Assembly (NCBI RefSeq): GCF_900141635.1 | Contig: NZ_FSRH01000002.1 | Span: forward strand, 62,001-126,000 | Reading direction: 5' to 3' | DNA from: Peptoclostridium litorale DSM 5388 | GTDB taxonomy: Bacteria; Bacillota; Clostridia; Peptostreptococcales; Peptostreptococcaceae | Length of the DNA stretch: 64,000 bases | Shown here: positions 1-9,358 of the stretch, in pieces | Layout of the letters: each line of letters starts with the position of its first letter | How positions within the stretch are numbered: the first letter of the stretch is position 1 | Position numbers and translations under genes: made by a program | Notes under the pieces: model-generated | The model's input: only the letters and a program-made list of their open reading frames with translations | Databases searched by the model: none | Told to the model about the DNA's origin: nothing

Positions 1-1300
1 AAGATTCAAGAGTCTCTCTTCTTGCTCCCGGTCTTGCCGCTGAAACCGCGTCTGCAGCTGTGACAAGTATAGCTTCAAGGGTCTCAGGTTCATAGTCCCC
101 GTGGTGAGTACTCATGTTGTGTATAACTTCTTTTGATTCCTTGTACTTTCTCAAAAGTTCCATTCCTATTTCAACATGGGTTCCCTCAACTTCATGGTCT
201 ACAGCCTTTCCTATGTCATGAAGAAGTCCTGCTCTTTTGGCCATTTTAACGTCTGCTCCTATTTCAGAAGCCATTATTCCTGCCAAATGAGATACCTCTA
301 TGGCATGTTTTAATACATTCTGGCCGTAGCTTGTTCTGTACTTAAGCCTTCCTAGAAGTTTTACAAGTTCTGGATGCAGGCCGTGGACTCCTGTTTCAAA
401 TGTCGCCCTCTCGCCCTCTTCCTTTATGGTCTCTTCAACTTCCTTCTTAGCCTTTTCAATCATCTCTTCAATTCTTGCAGGGTGTATCCTTCCATCCGCT
501 ATAAGCTTTTCAAGGGCTATTCTTGCGACTTCTCTTCTTATAGGGTCAAATCCTGAAAGTATTACCGCCTCTGGAGTATCATCTATGATAAGATCTATAC
601 CTGTAAGAGTCTCGAGGGTTCTTATATTTCTTCCCTCTCTTCCTATTATTCTTCCCTTCATTTCATCGTTAGGCAGATTTACGACTGTTACAGTTGTCTC
701 AGCAACATGATCTGCAGCACATCTTTGTATTGCCTGTGTTATTATTTCTTTAGACTTTTTGTCAGCCTCATCCTTTGCCTTGTTTTCTATGTCCTTTATC
801 ATTATGGACATTTCATGCCTTGTCTTCTTCTCCGCGTCTGAAAGTATTATCTCCTTTGCCTGCTCAGATGTAAGGCTTGATATGCTTTCAAGCTTTTCAA
901 TCTGCTGAGCCTTTATACCTTCAATTTCCGCATCTTTATTTTGGATCTCCTTGAGTTTAAGCTTTAGGTTTTCCTCTCTCTTTTCAAGGTTGTCCATTTT
1001 CTTATCAAGAGTCTCTTCCTTTTGTATTACCCTTCTTTCAAATCTTTGAAGCTCATTTCTTCTTTCTTTTACTTCTCTCTCATTTTCAGCTCTTGTCCTG
1101 TGTATTTCCTCTTTTGCCTCTAAAAGCTTTTCCTTTTTAATTGTAACCGCTTCCTGCTCTGAATCCTTAATCATCTTCTTTGCCAATTCTTCAGCAGAAC
1201 CGATTTTCTTTTCAGCAATACTTTTTCTTATTATATATCCTGCAAATCCACCTACTCCACTGCCAGCTAAAACTATTGCTACTACATTTAAAAAGTTAAT
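1..1300 (-). CDS. rny: RNase Y, N-terminal 433 codons (partial, runs off left edge)
   Basis: Membrane-anchored endoribonuclease that starts mRNA decay in Firmicutes. The reading frame shows one N-terminal transmembrane helix (about residues 4-22), a long charged coiled coil, a KH domain with the [10 protein letters not shown] core, and an HD domain with the HDIGK motif; the C-terminus lies beyond base 1. The start is unusual. The SD GGGAGGTG ends at 1307, and six bases later comes ATT (1300), giving (M)[10 protein letters not shown]. The only canonical in-frame codon, GTG at 1309, lies inside the SD, and there is no ATG near the N-terminus. I therefore infer an ATT start. The gene has its own strong promoter (1384-1412) and is separated from recA by a weak candidate terminator. 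Family assignment is certain; the start codon is inferred. Confidence 0.95.
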   Translation of the reverse strand, partial: MNFLNVVAIVLAGSGVGGFAGYIIRKSIAEKKIGSAEELAKKMIKDSEQEAVTIKKEKLLEAKEEIHRTRAENEREVKERRNELQRFERRVIQKEETLDKKMDNLEKREENLKLKLKEIQNKDAEIEGIKAQQIEKLESISSLTSEQAKEIILSDAEKKTRHEMSIMIKDIENKAKDEADKKSKEIITQAIQRCAADHVAETTVTVVNLPNDEMKGRIIGREGRNIRTLETLTGIDLIIDDTPEAVILSGFDPIRREVARIALEKLIADGRIHPARIEEMIEKAKKEVEETIKEEGERATFETGVHGLHPELVKLLGRLKYRTSYGQNVLKHAIEVSHLAGIMASEIGADVKMAKRAGLLHDIGKAVDHEVEGTHVEIGMELLRKYKESKEVIHNMSTHHGDYEPETLEAILVTAADAVSAARPGARRETLES

Positions 1301-1383
1301 GGTGTTCACCTCCCGTATTGATTCGTTTTCTCCAATTTTCAATATCAAATATACTATTTTCACATGAAGCACATGCTACAGAT

Positions 1384-1412
1384 ATTGTATAATTTTTTTA
1401 TTAAAGTGTCAA
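1384..1412 (-). promoter_or_regulatory. sigma-A promoter of rny
   Basis: On the minus strand TTGACA (1407-1412) and TACAAT (1384-1389) are separated by exactly 17 bases. The match is five of six at the -10 box and perfect at the -35 box. The predicted transcript has a leader of about 75 bases before rny. Confidence 0.85.
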
Positions 1413-1419
1413 GTTATAC

Positions 1420-1462
1420 AAAAAATGGAAATCGGCAGTACCGATAGTATACCAGTTCTGCC
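1420..1462 (-). terminator. candidate weak terminator after recA
   Basis: Downstream of the recA stop the minus strand has ATCGG, a five-base loop and CCGAT (1431-1445), then a short spacer and a run of six T (1420-1425). A wider GGCAG/CTGCC pairing (1434-1462) encloses it. The stem is short and the T run is offset, so this is only a candidate. Confidence 0.35.
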
Positions 1463-1478
1463 TCCACTAATTCCAATA

Positions 1479-2531
1479 TTATTTTTCTTCAGGTTTTACA
1501 CTTTTTTCATTTTTTTCAATTCCAGCCGCATTTTCCTCTGCATACTCGCCAAGACCAAAATGCTCCCTGATTTTTTCTTCTATCTCATCCGATATTTTAC
1601 TGTTCTCCGCCAGAAAACCCTTTGCGTTTTCTCTTCCCTGTCCAAGCCTTACATCATTGTAGCTGTACCATGCTCCCGACTTTTTCACTATGTTAAGGTC
1701 GGCACCTATGTCTAGTATTTCTCCGAGCTTGGATATACCTTCTCCGTACATTATGTCAAATTCGCACATTCTGAAAGGAGGTGCCACTTTGTTCTTCGCA
1801 ACCTTGACTCTTGTTCTGCTTCCAAGTATAGCGTCAGACTGTTTTATTATGTCCACTTTTCTAACGTCAAGTCTTAAAGACGAGTAGAATTTAAGAGCCC
1901 TTCCTCCAGTTGTAGTCTCAGGGTTTCCAAACATTATTCCAACCTTTTCTCTAAGCTGGTTTATGAATATAGTTGCACAGTTGGATTTTTTTATAGCTCC
2001 TGTAAGCTTTCTAAGAGCCTGAGACATAAGTCTGGCCTGAAGTCCAACATGAGAATCTCCCATGTCCCCTTCTATTTCCGCCCTGGGAACAAGTGCTGCA
2101 ACAGAGTCTACAACAATTACATCTACAGCTCCACTTCTAACAAGCGCCTCTGTTATTTCAAGAGCCTGCTCACCAGTGTCCGGCTGTGATATCACAAGGT
2201 TTTCAATGTTGACTCCAAGCTTTTTAGCATAAATAGGGTCAAGCGCGTGCTCTGCATCTATGAAAGCTGCTATTCCACCTTTTTTTTGGGCTTCTGCTAT
2301 TACGTGAAGAGCCACTGTAGTCTTACCTGAAGATTCCGGTCCATATATCTCAATTATTCTTCCCTTTGGCACTCCTCCTATTCCCACTGCAATATCAAGT
2401 CCTAATGAACCCGTGGAAATAGCCTCCACGTTCATTTTCATATCTTCTCCGAGTTTCATTATAGAACCTTTTCCAAACTCTTTTTCTATCTGAGAAAGAG
2501 CGACGTCTAGTGCCTTTCTTTTTTCATCCAT
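1479..2531 (-). CDS. recA: Recombinase RecA
   Basis: DNA strand-exchange protein for homologous recombination and co-protease for LexA cleavage. It has 350 residues, a normal length. The Walker A motif GPESSGKT is at about residues 64-71, and the family core with KVAPPF and the two DNA-binding loops is intact, ending in an acidic tail. The start is ATG 2531, placed five bases after the SD AGAGGTGA; an in-frame GTG at 2540 lies inside that SD and would add a false three-residue extension. The gene is monocistronic: it is preceded by the pgsA terminator and its own promoter with a LexA box, and followed by a separate rny promoter. Confidence 0.98.
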   Translation of the reverse strand: MDEKRKALDVALSQIEKEFGKGSIMKLGEDMKMNVEAISTGSLGLDIAVGIGGVPKGRIIEIYGPESSGKTTVALHVIAEAQKKGGIAAFIDAEHALDPIYAKKLGVNIENLVISQPDTGEQALEITEALVRSGAVDVIVVDSVAALVPRAEIEGDMGDSHVGLQARLMSQALRKLTGAIKKSNCATIFINQLREKVGIMFGNPETTTGGRALKFYSSLRLDVRKVDIIKQSDAILGSRTRVKVAKNKVAPPFRMCEFDIMYGEGISKLGEILDIGADLNIVKKSGAWYSYNDVRLGQGRENAKGFLAENSKISDEIEEKIREHFGLGEYAEENAAGIEKNEKSVKPEEK

Positions 2532-2559
2532 CAGGGTCACCTCTTTTTAAATTATGTGA

Positions 2560-2571
2560 GAACAAGTGTTC
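2560..2571 (-). promoter_or_regulatory. LexA (SOS) operator of recA
   Basis: A perfect palindrome GAAC-N4-GTTC, the Gram-positive (DinR/LexA) SOS box type, lies just downstream of the recA -10 box and over the expected transcription start, where bound LexA would block initiation. DNA damage would be expected to induce recA. Confidence 0.85.
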
Positions 2572-2578
2572 TAAATAC

Positions 2579-2607
2579 ATTATATATTATATGTCTCACT
2601 TAGTCAA
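2579..2607 (-). promoter_or_regulatory. sigma-A promoter of recA
   Basis: Minus strand TTGACT (2602-2607), 17-base spacer, TATAAT (2579-2584). It lies directly downstream of the pgsA terminator and upstream of the LexA box. Confidence 0.85.
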
Positions 2608-2622
2608 CGCTATAATATCGAC

Positions 2623-2649
2623 AAAAAAATACCTTCGCCAGGAAGGTAT
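2623..2649 (-). terminator. Intrinsic terminator after pgsA
   Basis: A perfect 8-bp stem (ATACCTTC/GAAGGTAT, 2629-2636 and 2642-2649) with a five-base loop is followed on the minus strand by an uninterrupted T run. It begins a few bases after the pgsA stop and ends the lysC-mnmH-rimO-pgsA unit. Confidence 0.9.
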
Positions 2650-2654
2650 TTTTA

Positions 2655-3176
2655 TCAGTTCTGTGAAAACATCTCCTTGTTGAGTTTCACATAGTCGTAT
2701 CCAGAGTATATTGTAAGCGCTACGGCAACCCAAAGCATTAGCTGGGCTCCAGGCACTCCAAGCAGAAGCATCATTATTGCTACTATCTGCGAGACGGTCT
2801 TTGACTTACCCCACTTGCTTGCAGCGATAACTATTCCAGATGAGCCCGCTATAGCCCTTAGTATGCTTATTGAAAACTCCCTCGCTATTATTATTACAAC
2901 AGCCCATGAAGATATCACTTGAATCTCCACAAGCGTTATAAGGGCTGCAGACACCAAAAGCTTGTCTGCAAGAGGGTCCATGAACTTGCCAAAATTGCTT
3001 ACAAGATTATATTTTCTTGCTATATGCCCATCCAAAAAGTCTGTAACTGATGCTAAAGTAAATATAGCAGCTGCTATATACATTGAATTCTTGATTCCCG
3101 ATAGCATTACAGCCATGAACAGTGGAACCAGTATTATCCTGAATATCGTGAGCTTGTTTGGCAGATTCATCTTCAT
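2655..3176 (-). CDS. pgsA: CDP-diacylglycerol-glycerol-3-phosphate 3-phosphatidyltransferase
   Basis: Integral membrane enzyme making phosphatidylglycerol phosphate, the first committed step to phosphatidylglycerol and cardiolipin. It has 173 residues with several hydrophobic helices. The CDP-alcohol phosphotransferase signature DG-x2-AR-x8-G-x3-D-x3-D is readable (DGHIAR then GKFMDPLAD). The start ATG overlaps the rimO stop in ATGA, indicating translational coupling; SD GGTGAG lies in the rimO tail. It is the last gene of its operon. Confidence 0.95.
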   Translation of the reverse strand: MKMNLPNKLTIFRIILVPLFMAVMLSGIKNSMYIAAAIFTLASVTDFLDGHIARKYNLVSNFGKFMDPLADKLLVSAALITLVEIQVISSWAVVIIIAREFSISILRAIAGSSGIVIAASKWGKSKTVSQIVAIMMLLLGVPGAQLMLWVAVALTIYSGYDYVKLNKEMFSQN

Positions 3177-4492
3177 GCCAACTCACCAACCAAATCGTAT
3201 TCGGCCGCTCCAGTTATATGAACAGATGTAAAGCTGCCAATATCCAGCTTTGAATTGGAGTTTACATATACCGCCCCGTCTATTTCAGGCGCATCCGCAC
3301 ATGTTCTACCCAGATATACCCCCTCTTCAACCTCTTCTTCAATAAGCACACTTACAGTCTCACCTATTTTGGCCATGTTCTTGTCCATTGATATTCCCTG
3401 CTGAAGTATCATTATCTCATCTCTTCTGGCTTCCTTTATTTCGTCTTCAATGTGTCCTTCAAGATTTGCAGCGGCAGTGCCTTCCTCTTTCGAGTATGAG
3501 AAAGCCCCAAGCCTGTCAAATTGGGCCATGTCTACAAATTTCTTAAGCTCATTGAAATCCTCCTGCGTTTCTCCAGGAAAGCCTACTATCAGCGTAGTCC
3601 TTATAGTGGCATCGGGCATGTAGGCCCTTATCATTTGGATCTTTTCAAGTATGTTCTGCTGCGTGGTCTTCCTGTTCATAAGCTTTAGCACCCTGTCGCT
3701 CGCATGCTGAATAGGCATGTCGAAATAGCTGCATATGTTTTCTCTAGATGCCATGACCTTGACAAGATTTTCATCTATCTCCTCAGGATATGTGTACATT
3801 ATTCTTATCCATTCAAAATCCATGTCCGAAAGCTTTTCCAAAAGATAAGGCAGCTTCTTCTCTTCATACAGGTCAATCCCATATCTTGATGTGTCCTGGG
3901 CTATTAGTATTAGCTCCTTTACTCCCTCTTTCAGCAGCTCTTTCGCTTCATTGAGTATGTCCTCGACTTTTCTGCTCCTGTATCTTCCCCTGAGCTTTGG
4001 AATTATGCAATATGTGCATTTGTTGTCGCACCCCTCGGCTATCTTCAAATAGGCCATGTGCTTTGGAGTCATCTTTTTCTTTGGAAGATTCTCATCTATG
4101 TCCTTGTCTATGTGCTCAATCAAGGTAAGCCTTTCTTCTATCTCAAGACCCTTTATTATATTCACTATCATAGGAAAACTCGTAGTCCCCACTATAGCAT
4201 CTATCTCAGGTATTTCCTTTTCGAGCTCACCGCTGTATCTTTGGGCTAGGCATCCTGCAACCACAAGATATTTAAGCCTTCCAGCCTCTTTAAATGAAGC
4301 CATTTCCAGTATAGTGTTTATTGACTCTTCCTTTGCAGAATCTATAAATCCGCAAGTATTTACTATTATAATGTCGGCTTCTTCAAAATTTTCAGTAAGT
4401 ACGTATCCACTGCTTTCAAGTATGCCAGCCATGATCTCCGAGTCGTTAAGATTTTTAGAACATCCAAGCGACTCTATAGCAACCTTATTCAT
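3173..4492 (-). CDS. rimO: Ribosomal protein S12 methylthiotransferase RimO
   Basis: Radical-SAM enzyme that adds a methylthio group to the conserved aspartate of ribosomal protein S12. It has 439 residues: N-terminal methylthiotransferase domain with cysteines 11, 47 and 81 for the second iron-sulfur cluster, the radical-SAM CxxxCxxC at 155, 159 and 162, and a C-terminal TRAM domain. The start ATGAATAA overlaps the mnmH end by 8 bases. MiaB is the main paralogue; the ESLGCSKN opening and the adjacent pgsA favour RimO. Confidence 0.93.
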   Translation of the reverse strand: MNKVAIESLGCSKNLNDSEIMAGILESSGYVLTENFEEADIIIVNTCGFIDSAKEESINTILEMASFKEAGRLKYLVVAGCLAQRYSGELEKEIPEIDAIVGTTSFPMIVNIIKGLEIEERLTLIEHIDKDIDENLPKKKMTPKHMAYLKIAEGCDNKCTYCIIPKLRGRYRSRKVEDILNEAKELLKEGVKELILIAQDTSRYGIDLYEEKKLPYLLEKLSDMDFEWIRIMYTYPEEIDENLVKVMASRENICSYFDMPIQHASDRVLKLMNRKTTQQNILEKIQMIRAYMPDATIRTTLIVGFPGETQEDFNELKKFVDMAQFDRLGAFSYSKEEGTAAANLEGHIEDEIKEARRDEIMILQQGISMDKNMAKIGETVSVLIEEEVEEGVYLGRTCADAPEIDGAVYVNSNSKLDIGSFTSVHITGAAEYDLVGELA

Positions 4493-5546
4493 TACATGCT
4501 CCTTTCAAATGTTCAACATATTCCCCAATACATTCCATAAGTTCTTCCATGTCGTCGGAATCGACTTTACAGTCGTATTTATATTTTTCTATGGAATATT
4601 TGTAAAGCGGGTCATAGTACTCAATTATAAGTTCTTTTGCAACGGCATCATAGTCCTTCTCTTCTACGCATTGAGATAAAAGAGCTATTTTTTCCTTACT
4701 CAGCCTCTTTTTAAGATAACTTATGCACTCAAGAAGTTTTGTATCGTCTTTAAGGCTAAGGCTCACATACTGGTTAACCAGCCTCTCTATTCTCGTCTGC
4801 TCACTTGCCTCTACCAGAATGTGGGCAGAATCGTCGCTCACTATCATCTCGTATATGGACTGTGGAACTATTACGCTTCCAACCCTCTTGCTCTCACTCT
4901 CTACAAATATATGCTTGTCATTTGAATTGTACAGCTTGTCGAATATAAGGCTTTCAAACAGTTTTTGGCTTGGAGGGTCTTCCTCATAGCATATGTGCCC
5001 AAATACAGAGCCGCAGTTTTTCGCAAGCCCTTCGAGATCTAGCACTGAAAATCCCTTGTCCGAAAGCTCGTCCAGTATTTCAGTCTTGCCAACCCCGGTA
5101 AGTCCGTGAAGCACTATGAATCTGGAATCGCTTTTCAAATCAGCAAAATAGTCCATTACATAGTTTCTATACGCCTTGTATCCACCTTTAAGCTGCTTTG
5201 CCTTTATTCCCACAGAATTCATAAGATCCACAACTGAGCGGCTTCTCATGCCGCCTCTTGCGCAGTATACTACGATGTTTTCGTGCTGCATCGCTACATC
5301 GCAAAACTCCTTGTAAAAGTCTTTGAGTTTTGCCGATACAAACTCAAGACCTCTTTCTATGGCGTTTTCTTTCCCCTCATTTTTGTATAGAGTCCCCACT
5401 ATTTTTCTTTCATAATCATCAAACAGCGGAATGCTGACTGCACCTATTATTCTATTGTCGATGTATTCCTCTGGAGACCTCACATCTATGAACACCGTAT
5501 TTTTCAGTTTAAAAGCTTCCTCTATTTCCACAATATTGTTTTTCAA
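4485..5546 (-). CDS. mnmH: tRNA 2-selenouridine synthase (rhodanese plus P-loop)
   Basis: MnmH (SelU, YbbB) replaces sulfur by selenium in 2-thiouridine at the tRNA wobble position, via a geranylated intermediate, using selenophosphate. The protein has an N-terminal rhodanese domain with active cysteine 95 in YCARGG and a C-terminal P-loop domain (GLTGVGKT, about 148-155). About 353 residues is close to E. coli YbbB. I place the start at TTG 5546, five bases after SD AGAAGGTGA; GTG 5555 lies inside the SD. It follows lysC by 18 bases or so and overlaps rimO, so it is in the lysC operon. It implies a selenophosphate supply (SelD) elsewhere. Confidence 0.9.
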   Translation of the reverse strand: MKNNIVEIEEAFKLKNTVFIDVRSPEEYIDNRIIGAVSIPLFDDYERKIVGTLYKNEGKENAIERGLEFVSAKLKDFYKEFCDVAMQHENIVVYCARGGMRSRSVVDLMNSVGIKAKQLKGGYKAYRNYVMDYFADLKSDSRFIVLHGLTGVGKTEILDELSDKGFSVLDLEGLAKNCGSVFGHICYEEDPPSQKLFESLIFDKLYNSNDKHIFVESESKRVGSVIVPQSIYEMIVSDDSAHILVEASEQTRIERLVNQYVSLSLKDDTKLLECISYLKKRLSKEKIALLSQCVEEKDYDAVAKELIIEYYDPLYKYSIEKYKYDCKVDSDDMEELMECIGEYVEHLKGACNE

Positions 5547-5573
5547 ATCAATCACCTTCTGAATATATATTAT

Positions 5574-6785
5574 CTACTTACTGAGCATGAATTCATCATG
5601 CAGAGAATTAACAGCCTTTTTGAGGTCGTCTTTTTTGACAAGACATGATATTGTCATATGGGAGTCTGACGTCTGGAGTATTTCCACATTGGCCTTGTTG
5701 AGCGCTGCGACAACTTTTGACATTACACCAGGTATTCCCGTCATCCTCTCTCCTATCACTGTGACCTTGCAGCACTCTTCCACTATTTCATATTTCATTT
5801 CGTGCTGTCCAAACACAGACCTTGTCTTTTGAACGTTTTCAGAATCTATCGTAAACACCTTCTGGCTTACAAAAAAATTTATCATGTCTATGCTCACGCC
5901 GCTTTCCCTCAGCTGGTCAAGCACTTTTGAAAACTGGAGCATATCGCTGTTTTGTGCTACAACCTGCGTTATTCCTTCCTTATATGCAACTGCCGTTATA
6001 AGGCTCTTTTTCTGGGAATTGTATGTGTCCTTCCCTCTGCTGTAGCATATGCTCGTACCCTCGCTTTCTTTCAGGGTGTTTTTTATCTTAAGCAATATAT
6101 TGCTGCTTTTAGCTATTTCAACGGCCCTTGGATGTATGACCTTAGCGCCTTTTTCAGCCATTTGAAAAACCTCGTCGTAATTGATGTTTTGTATGGTCTT
6201 TGCATTTGGCTGGATTTTCGGGTCTGCAGTCATTATTCCGTCAACGTCGGTATATATTTCAACCGTGTCAACGCAAAGCGCGTCTCCCACTATTACGGCA
6301 GATGTATCGCTTCCGCCTCTTCCCAGCGTCGTTATCTCTCCCTCTCTCGATATTCCCTGAAAGCCTGTTATTATTACAACCCTGCCATTTTCCAGTTCGG
6401 TCAGTATCCTTTTGGGATTGACCTCTACCACATTTGCGCTTCCGTAGTTGTCATCTGTAATTATGCCCGCCTGACCTCCTGTGAGAAGTGTAGCTTCTAT
6501 ATCCATTTCCTTTAATACGTGTACAAGCACTGATCCCGATACTATCTCTCCACATGACATTAAAATGTCCATTTCCCTGGGGCTTACACCCGCCTTGCAG
6601 GCCTGCTTGCACATATCTATAAGAGAATCGGTCGCATAGGGATTTCCCCTTCTGCCCATTGCAGAGACTACTGTGACTACTGATTTCCCATTGTCCAAGT
6701 CTCTTTTTATTAGGTCTGCCACCTTTTTCATTTTTTCTATGTCTGCAAGAGAAGTTCCTCCGAATTTTTTAACCAATATGTCCAT
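5574..6785 (-). CDS. lysC: Aspartate kinase
   Basis: Phosphorylates aspartate, the entry step to lysine, threonine, methionine and diaminopimelate. It has 403 residues: catalytic kinase domain opening with KFGGTS (7-12), and two C-terminal ACT domains for feedback control, the usual monofunctional class. The SD GGAGGAA precedes ATG 6785. It is the first gene of lysC-mnmH-rimO-pgsA under a clear sigma-A promoter. The leader is only about 50 bases, too short for a lysine riboswitch. Which amino acid inhibits it cannot be read from sequence. The symbol lysC is by family; dapG or thrD paralogues are possible. Confidence 0.92.
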   Translation of the reverse strand: MDILVKKFGGTSLADIEKMKKVADLIKRDLDNGKSVVTVVSAMGRRGNPYATDSLIDMCKQACKAGVSPREMDILMSCGEIVSGSVLVHVLKEMDIEATLLTGGQAGIITDDNYGSANVVEVNPKRILTELENGRVVIITGFQGISREGEITTLGRGGSDTSAVIVGDALCVDTVEIYTDVDGIMTADPKIQPNAKTIQNINYDEVFQMAEKGAKVIHPRAVEIAKSSNILLKIKNTLKESEGTSICYSRGKDTYNSQKKSLITAVAYKEGITQVVAQNSDMLQFSKVLDQLRESGVSIDMINFFVSQKVFTIDSENVQKTRSVFGQHEMKYEIVEECCKVTVIGERMTGIPGVMSKVVAALNKANVEILQTSDSHMTISCLVKKDDLKKAVNSLHDEFMLSK

Positions 6786-6838
6786 AGCAAGCTATTCCTC
6801 CACATTGTTTGTATTTGTAAAGTAAAACTCTATATCCT

Positions 6839-6867
6839 ATTATAATTTACATGTTTTTTATTATCAA
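6839..6867 (-). promoter_or_regulatory. sigma-A promoter of lysC operon
   Basis: Minus strand TTGATA (6862-6867), 17-base spacer, TATAAT (6839-6844). It follows immediately after the pnp terminator. Confidence 0.8.
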
Positions 6868-6872
6868 CTCAA

Positions 6873-6900
6873 ATAAAAAATAAGCACTGAAGTGCTTATT
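6873..6900 (-). terminator. Intrinsic terminator after pnp
   Basis: Perfect 10-bp stem AATAAGCACT/AGTGCTTATT (6879-6888 and 6891-6900) followed on the minus strand by a T-rich tract. The pnp stop codon lies inside the upstream arm of the stem. Confidence 0.88.
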
Positions 6901-8986
6901 TTTTTATAAGAGCCTTTATTGATAGGTTTATTCTTCCCTGCTCGTCTATTTCCATAAGTTTAACATCTACAGCATCTCCGACCTTTAATACGTCTTCGAC
7001 CTTTTCTATTCTCTCATGCGCTATGTTTGATATGTGCACAAGACCTTCTTTTCCCGGAAGTATTTCTATAAAGGCTCCAAATTTCATTAGCCTTGTAACC
7101 TTACCCTTGTATACTTCTCCGACTTCAGGCTCTTTTACTATGTTCTCGACCATGGCCTTTGCCTTGTTCCCCGATTCAAGGTCTTCAGCCGTTATGAATA
7201 CCCTTCCGTCGTTTTCTATATCCATTTTAACCCCGGTCTCTTCTATTATCTTAGTTATTACCTTTCCTCCAGGTCCTATTACATCTCTTATCTTGTCTGT
7301 GTCTATTATCATTTGTATTATTCTAGGAGCATATGGCGAAAGGTCTTCTTTCGGAGCAGTTATTGTCTCCTGCATTTTTCCCATTATGAACATTCTTCCG
7401 TCTTTTGCCTGGTTCAATGCTTTTTTGATTATATCCCTGTCTATTCCGTGTATTTTCATGTCCATTTGTATTGCAGTTATACCGTCTTTAGTTCCTGCAA
7501 CCTTAAAGTCCATATCTCCAAGGAAGTCTTCCATTCCCTGTATGTCTGAAAGAACTGCAACGCTGTCGTCTTCCTTTATAAGACCCATTGCTATTCCTGA
7601 TACCATTTTCTTTAGAGGAACTCCGGCATCCATAAGTGAAAGCGTACTTCCGCAGACACTTGCCATCGATGAAGATCCGTTTGAGCTTAGTATTTCAGAA
7701 ACAAGTCTTATTGCATAAGGGAATTCTTCTTTTGAAGGTATCATAGGTTCAAGCGCTTTTTCTGCAAGTGCTCCGTGTCCAATTTCTCTTCTTCCCGGTC
7801 CTCTTAGGAATCTCGCCTCTCCTGTAGAGAATGGTGGGAAGTTGTAGTGGTGCATGTATCTTTTTTCTTCTTTTTCATCAAGTCCGTCAAGTATTTGAAC
7901 GTCCCCAAGAGCTCCAAGAGTAGCTATTGTAAGAGCCTGAGTCTGCCCTCTGGTAAACAGCGCCGAGCCGTGAGTTCTTGGAAGAACAGCAATCTCGCTC
8001 CATATAGGTCTTATCTCTTCAAGCCCTCTGTTGTCAGGTCTTATGCCTTCCTTTGTGATCATCATTCTTACTTGCTTCTTTATTATCATGCCTACTGATT
8101 CTGAAACACCCTTTTTGATGCCTTCAAATTCTTCGCCATATTTTTCTTCGAAATGAGCAAGAACCTCTGCTTTTACCTTGTCAATGTTTTCTTGTCTTTC
8201 AAGCTTTTCAGGTGTCTTTATAGCCTGAAGCATTTTCTCTTCTGCAAACTCCCAAACCTGCTTTTCTATTTCTTCATCAACCTTGAAAAGAGTGTATTCC
8301 TGCTTTTCTTTTCCTTCTTTTTTTGCTATATCCTCTATGAAAGATACAATATTCTTTATCTCTTCATGAGCATACATTATAGCTTCAGTCATCACTTCTT
8401 CGCTTACTTCTTCTGCTGCAGCTTCAACCATCATTATGGCATCTTTAGTTCCCGATACAACAAGGTACATCTTGCTGTTTTCCCTCTGCTCACGATTTGG
8501 GTTAAGCACAAGCTCTCCATCGACAACTCCAACTGAAACAGAACCCGTAGGTCCCTGGAATGGTACAGAAGATATTGAAAGGGCTATTGAAGAACCTATC
8601 ATTGCAACAATATCAGGATTGCAGTCCTGGTCCACAGATAGCACTTTTGTTATAACCTGTACATCATTTCTATATCCCTTTGGAAACAGCGGTCTTATAG
8701 GTCTGTCTATAAGTCTCGAAGTTAAAACAGCTCTTTCTGAAGGTCTTCCCTCTCTCTTTATGAATCCTCCAGGTATTTTACCCACTGCATAAGACTTCTC
8801 TTCATAGTCTACACTTAAAGGAAAAAAGTCTATTCCCTGTTTTGGCTCTTTTGAAGCACATACAGTTGCAAGAATGACTGTATCCCCATATCTTAGAATA
8901 CAGCTTCCGTCAGCCAGCTCAGCCACCTTGCCGATTTCTACCGTAAGTGTTCTTCCTGCAAGATTCATTTCATAATTACTGTACAT
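6896..8986 (-). CDS. pnp: Polyribonucleotide nucleotidyltransferase (PNPase)
   Basis: Phosphate-dependent 3'-5' exoribonuclease, a partner of RNase Y in RNA decay. It has 696 residues with two RNase PH-like domains, the helical linker, a KH domain around 555-615 (GPGGKVI core) and an S1 domain near 620-690. Start ATG 8986 follows SD GAGGAGG. The gene sits next to rpsO, the usual bacterial pair, but a terminator lies between them. Confidence 0.98.
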   Translation of the reverse strand: MYSNYEMNLAGRTLTVEIGKVAELADGSCILRYGDTVILATVCASKEPKQGIDFFPLSVDYEEKSYAVGKIPGGFIKREGRPSERAVLTSRLIDRPIRPLFPKGYRNDVQVITKVLSVDQDCNPDIVAMIGSSIALSISSVPFQGPTGSVSVGVVDGELVLNPNREQRENSKMYLVVSGTKDAIMMVEAAAEEVSEEVMTEAIMYAHEEIKNIVSFIEDIAKKEGKEKQEYTLFKVDEEIEKQVWEFAEEKMLQAIKTPEKLERQENIDKVKAEVLAHFEEKYGEEFEGIKKGVSESVGMIIKKQVRMMITKEGIRPDNRGLEEIRPIWSEIAVLPRTHGSALFTRGQTQALTIATLGALGDVQILDGLDEKEEKRYMHHYNFPPFSTGEARFLRGPGRREIGHGALAEKALEPMIPSKEEFPYAIRLVSEILSSNGSSSMASVCGSTLSLMDAGVPLKKMVSGIAMGLIKEDDSVAVLSDIQGMEDFLGDMDFKVAGTKDGITAIQMDMKIHGIDRDIIKKALNQAKDGRMFIMGKMQETITAPKEDLSPYAPRIIQMIIDTDKIRDVIGPGGKVITKIIEETGVKMDIENDGRVFITAEDLESGNKAKAMVENIVKEPEVGEVYKGKVTRLMKFGAFIEILPGKEGLVHISNIAHERIEKVEDVLKVGDAVDVKLMEIDEQGRINLSIKALIKK

Positions 8987-9047
8987 AAACTACCTCCTCT
9001 CGAAATAAAACAACATGCATTTGATATAATTAATATATCGATTTTAT

Positions 9048-9074
9048 AGAAAAAGAGCAGGATTTACCCGCTCT
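9048..9074 (-). terminator. Intrinsic terminator between rpsO and pnp
   Basis: Eight-bp stem AGAGCGGG/CCTGCTCT with one G-U pair (9054-9061 and 9067-9074), five-base loop, then TTTTTC on the minus strand. It would limit read-through from rpsO into pnp. I see no convincing promoter between it and pnp. Confidence 0.75.
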
Positions 9075-9079
9075 CATAA

Positions 9080-9334
9080 TTATTTTCTCAAGCCTAGTTT
9101 TTTGATTAGCTCCTGGTATCTTGTAAGATCTTTTTCTTTAAGGTATCTTAGTAGGTTTCTTCTCTTACCAACCATTTTTAGAAGACCTCTCTTTGAGTGG
9201 TGGTCTTTCTTGTGCTGCTTAAGGTGGTCGTTAAGTAGGTTTATTCTTGCTGTAAGTATAGCAACCTGTACCTCTGGTGAACCAGTGTCCTTTTCGTTAG
9301 TCTTGAAATTTTCAATTATTTGCTTTTTTTCCAT
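9080..9334 (-). CDS. rpsO: 30S ribosomal protein S15
   Basis: Primary 16S rRNA-binding protein of the small subunit. It has 84 residues, slightly short, with the conserved TGSPEVQ, the [11 protein letters not shown] stretch and the RRNLL segment that contact the rRNA three-way junction. SD GGAGGTG precedes ATG 9334. A structured leader and a promoter candidate lie upstream, so expression can be separate from ribF and may be autoregulated. Confidence 0.97.
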   Translation of the reverse strand: MEKKQIIENFKTNEKDTGSPEVQVAILTARINLLNDHLKQHKKDHHSKRGLLKMVGKRRNLLRYLKEKDLTRYQELIKKLGLRK

Positions 9335-9358
9335 GTTTTACTGCACCTCCATATTTTT

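Noticed and set aside
4056-4679. 207-codon plus-strand open frame opposite rimO and mnmH
   Set aside because: Spans the boundary of two well-supported opposite genes and shows only hydrophobic shadow sequence.
4485-5546. Selenocysteine codon (in-frame TGA) linked to mnmH
   Set aside because: The mnmH frame and its neighbours read through without internal TGA, and the rhodanese active site is a normal cysteine.
6786-6838. Possible lysine riboswitch or T-box before lysC
   Set aside because: The promoter leaves only about 50 bases of leader, far too short, and no lysine riboswitch core is visible.
7023-7718. 231-codon plus-strand open frame opposite pnp
   Set aside because: It mirrors the pnp coding frame, has Ser/Ile-rich shadow composition, no SD and no recognisable domain.
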